Positions 61,861-64,000 of a stretch of DNA of 64,000 bases are shown here, one piece after another (position 1 is the first letter of the stretch; the number at the start of each line of letters is the position of its first letter). Under the pieces are notes generated by a model. The model searched no databases, was not told where the DNA came from, and saw nothing but the letters and a program-made list of their open reading frames with translations. Made by a program: the position numbers and the translations under genes. The stretch covers positions 4,257,001-4,321,000 of the forward strand of contig NW_024067666.1 of assembly GCF_009389715.1 (NCBI RefSeq), in the 5' to 3' direction. The DNA is from Phoenix dactylifera (lineage: Eukaryota; Streptophyta; Magnoliopsida; Arecales; Arecaceae).

Positions 61861-61930
<70 letters not shown>
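61861..61930 (-). repeat. AT/CT compound microsatellite in the PGK 5' region
   Basis: On the plus strand about 14 AT units are followed by about 21 AG units; on the gene strand this is a CT tract then AT, 164-234 bases upstream of the PGK start codon. CT/GA tracts near transcription starts are common in plants and can bind GAGA-type factors. Whether it lies in the 5' UTR or the promoter cannot be told. Confidence 0.8.
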
Positions 61931-61932
<2 letters not shown>

Positions 61933-62350
61933 CCTTTCAGTTTTCAATAGTACTATTTTTTTTTTTTTTTTCGCCTTCTCCTCCGAGGCACTGAAAGCAT
62001 AATAGAAATTAGGCCTGCAAGCAGCGAGTGCTCTTTGTAAGTTGCGAATCTATCAAACCATAGGCACCTTATCGGCCCCCCCCCCCCCCTCTCTTTTTTG
62101 AATTAGAAAGAACTAGACAGGGGATGAAAGACAAAGAAAGAGATCAAGATGCATTGTGATTAGAGAAAAGGAAGGGGCATGGTTGATGTGTCACTGGGTC
62201 AATGGAAAATCCGTAGAAAGGGGTGACAACTTGCCGAATTGACATCAGAAATCGCCAACATGAGCATAAACAAAATTATCGAATTTCATATAGAAATAAC
62301 ATGAACCATTTTTACTCTCAGAGTTGAGGTATATGAAGAATTGTTTTTTG

Positions 62351-62393
62351 GTCCCTTTCGTCCGATGGTTAGGACATTGTCTTTTCATGTCGA
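62351..62393 (+). pseudogene. 5' part of a mitochondrial-type tRNA-Glu(UUC)
   Basis: GTCCCTTTCGTCCGATGGTT, then AGGACATTGTCTTTTCATGTCGA, matches from memory the acceptor, D arm and anticodon arm of plant mitochondrial trnE (anticodon TTC within TTTTCAT) with about three substitutions. The sequence then passes into an AT/AC microsatellite, and the T arm and 3' acceptor strand are missing. This is a nuclear fossil of organellar DNA or a tRNA-derived repeat head. Confidence 0.6.
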
Positions 62394-62452
62394 TATATAT
62401 ATACACACACACACATGCGTATATAAAAATTTATTAACTAAAAACTGTATTG

Positions 62453-62500
62453 CAGGGATAGCTCAATTAGGAGAGCGCCAGACTAAACATCCAAAGGTTG
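62453..62500 (+). pseudogene. 5' part of a tRNA-Phe-like sequence
   Basis: GCAGGGATAGCTCAATTAGG, then AGAGCGCCAGACTAAACATCCAAAGGT, aligns with nuclear tRNA-Phe(GAA) through acceptor, D arm, anticodon arm and variable loop, with about eight changes. The anticodon bases are altered and the T arm is not recognisable. The intact A-box (TAGCTCAATTAGG) suggests a tRNA pseudogene or a tRNA-derived SINE head. Confidence 0.6.
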
Positions 62501-62719
62501 TTAACCATAATTTTTAAAAAAAATTTCAGTAAAAAGTTAATATTCTTCAAAAAAATAAAAAATTTGATCATAATATTGATTTAAAAGGGTAGAAGAATGT
62601 AGTTCTTTTATTCCGATCCACTCTCTCTCTCTCGCTCTTTCTCTTTTGAAGTCCTAAACTAAAATCGGTTGGGCCTACCGACTTCAGTCCAAAATAGGCC
62701 CAATAAGCTGATTCTCACA

Positions 62720-63070
62720 TATGTATTATGGTGTATGCTATTTACGAATGATATAATGTTGATTAAATACTAAAATTAATTTTTAGAGAAAATTTTAGTT
62801 GGAAAAGGGTTTAAAAATTAATAGAACAAAAATAAAGTATATGAAATGTATATTTGGTAAAATATAAATAAAAATATGATACCAATAGAAAATTATGACT
62901 AAGAGCTACCATAAAAATGATCATTTCTTAATTACTTAGATCTATACTATAAAACAATAGGAAGATAAATGAAGATGTGTATGATAGAACTAGAGCCAAT
63001 TAGATAAAGTGAAGCATGTATTTGGAATATTATAAGATAAGTATATACCTTGGAGTTTTAAAGAGAAATT
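62720..63070 (+). mobile_element. RTE-clade LINE remnant, same family as 6500-7455
   Basis: TATGCTATTTACGAATGATATAATG corresponds to the reverse-transcriptase FADD box region of the KU70 intron 2 copy. The following stretches (AAAGTATATGAAATGTA, GATACCAAT, GATCTATACTATA, ATAGAACTAGAGCCAATTAGAT, TTTGGAATATTAT) run in the same order as 6720-6980. It is strongly decayed, with the C-terminal part missing. Confidence 0.7.
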
Positions 63071-63302
63071 ATACAAATTAATAATAGTTAGTCAAGTATA
63101 TAATAATCCTTGCCTCACCTAAAACTATTGTTGGATTCTTGATCACAGTAGAACTTAGTTGATGAATAATTGATTTAGTGTTTAGCATATCTGAGAAATT
63201 CTAAGACGAGGTTCCCACCTTGCAACCTCCTTTCCATTCTCTCATTATCCTCTGAGAAATTCTACACCTACGATACAACTATTGTTATTTCATTTTGATT
63301 CC

Positions 63303-64000
<698 letters not shown>

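Overview
Nuclear DNA of a flowering plant. The genes are intron-rich with consensus plant splice sites, and they include an egg-cell-secreted EC1 peptide gene and a plastid-targeted phosphoglycerate kinase. The Ku70 wording, together with RTE-type LINEs and GTACCGGTAC-type foldback repeats, points to a monocot, probably a palm. That assignment is inference, not proof.

Layout, left to right. (1) 1-906, minus: the 5' part of a gene running off the left edge, resembling plant calmodulin/Ca-dependent NAD kinase-type P-loop proteins. (2) 907-4958: repeat-rich spacer, ending in a 5'-truncated LINE with clear target-site duplications just upstream of Ku70. (3) 4959-34794, plus: a complete 19-exon KU70 gene (629 codons) spread over 30 kb. 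Its introns are filled with LINE, hAT and PIF/Harbinger-type MITEs, two Ty3/gypsy-like fossils, foldback elements and local tandem duplications. (4) 36176-43240, minus: a complete six-exon membrane-anchored START-domain lipid-binding protein, convergent with KU70. (5) 43241-48558: AT-rich spacer with a LINE scrap. (6) 48559-49266, minus: an intronless plastid YlmG/YGGT protein. (7) 51348-53011, plus: a six-exon secreted protein with two saposin-B domains. (8) 54732-55175, plus: an intronless EC1-like egg-cell peptide with a TATA box. (9) About 56200-57010, minus: a frame-broken fasciclin-like arabinogalactan gene. (10) 57703-58033, minus: the last two exons of an unrecognised gene. (11) 58875-61697, minus: a complete six-exon plastid PGK with a CT/AT microsatellite upstream. 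(12) 61700-64000: repeats, two tRNA 5'-part remnants, an RTE LINE remnant and a long AT microsatellite.

The genes do not form a pathway: DNA end joining, lipid binding, plastid membrane biogenesis, vacuolar or secreted saposin, fertilisation and carbon fixation/glycolysis sit side by side, as is normal in plants. I see no clearly new multi-gene system. The most interesting signals are a phase-compatible 63-nt cassette-exon candidate inside KU70, a GC-AG intron in the same gene, a LINE landing next to the KU70 promoter, well-delimited MITEs with TSDs, and a 105-bp repeat shared between an intergenic site and the EC1-like upstream region.
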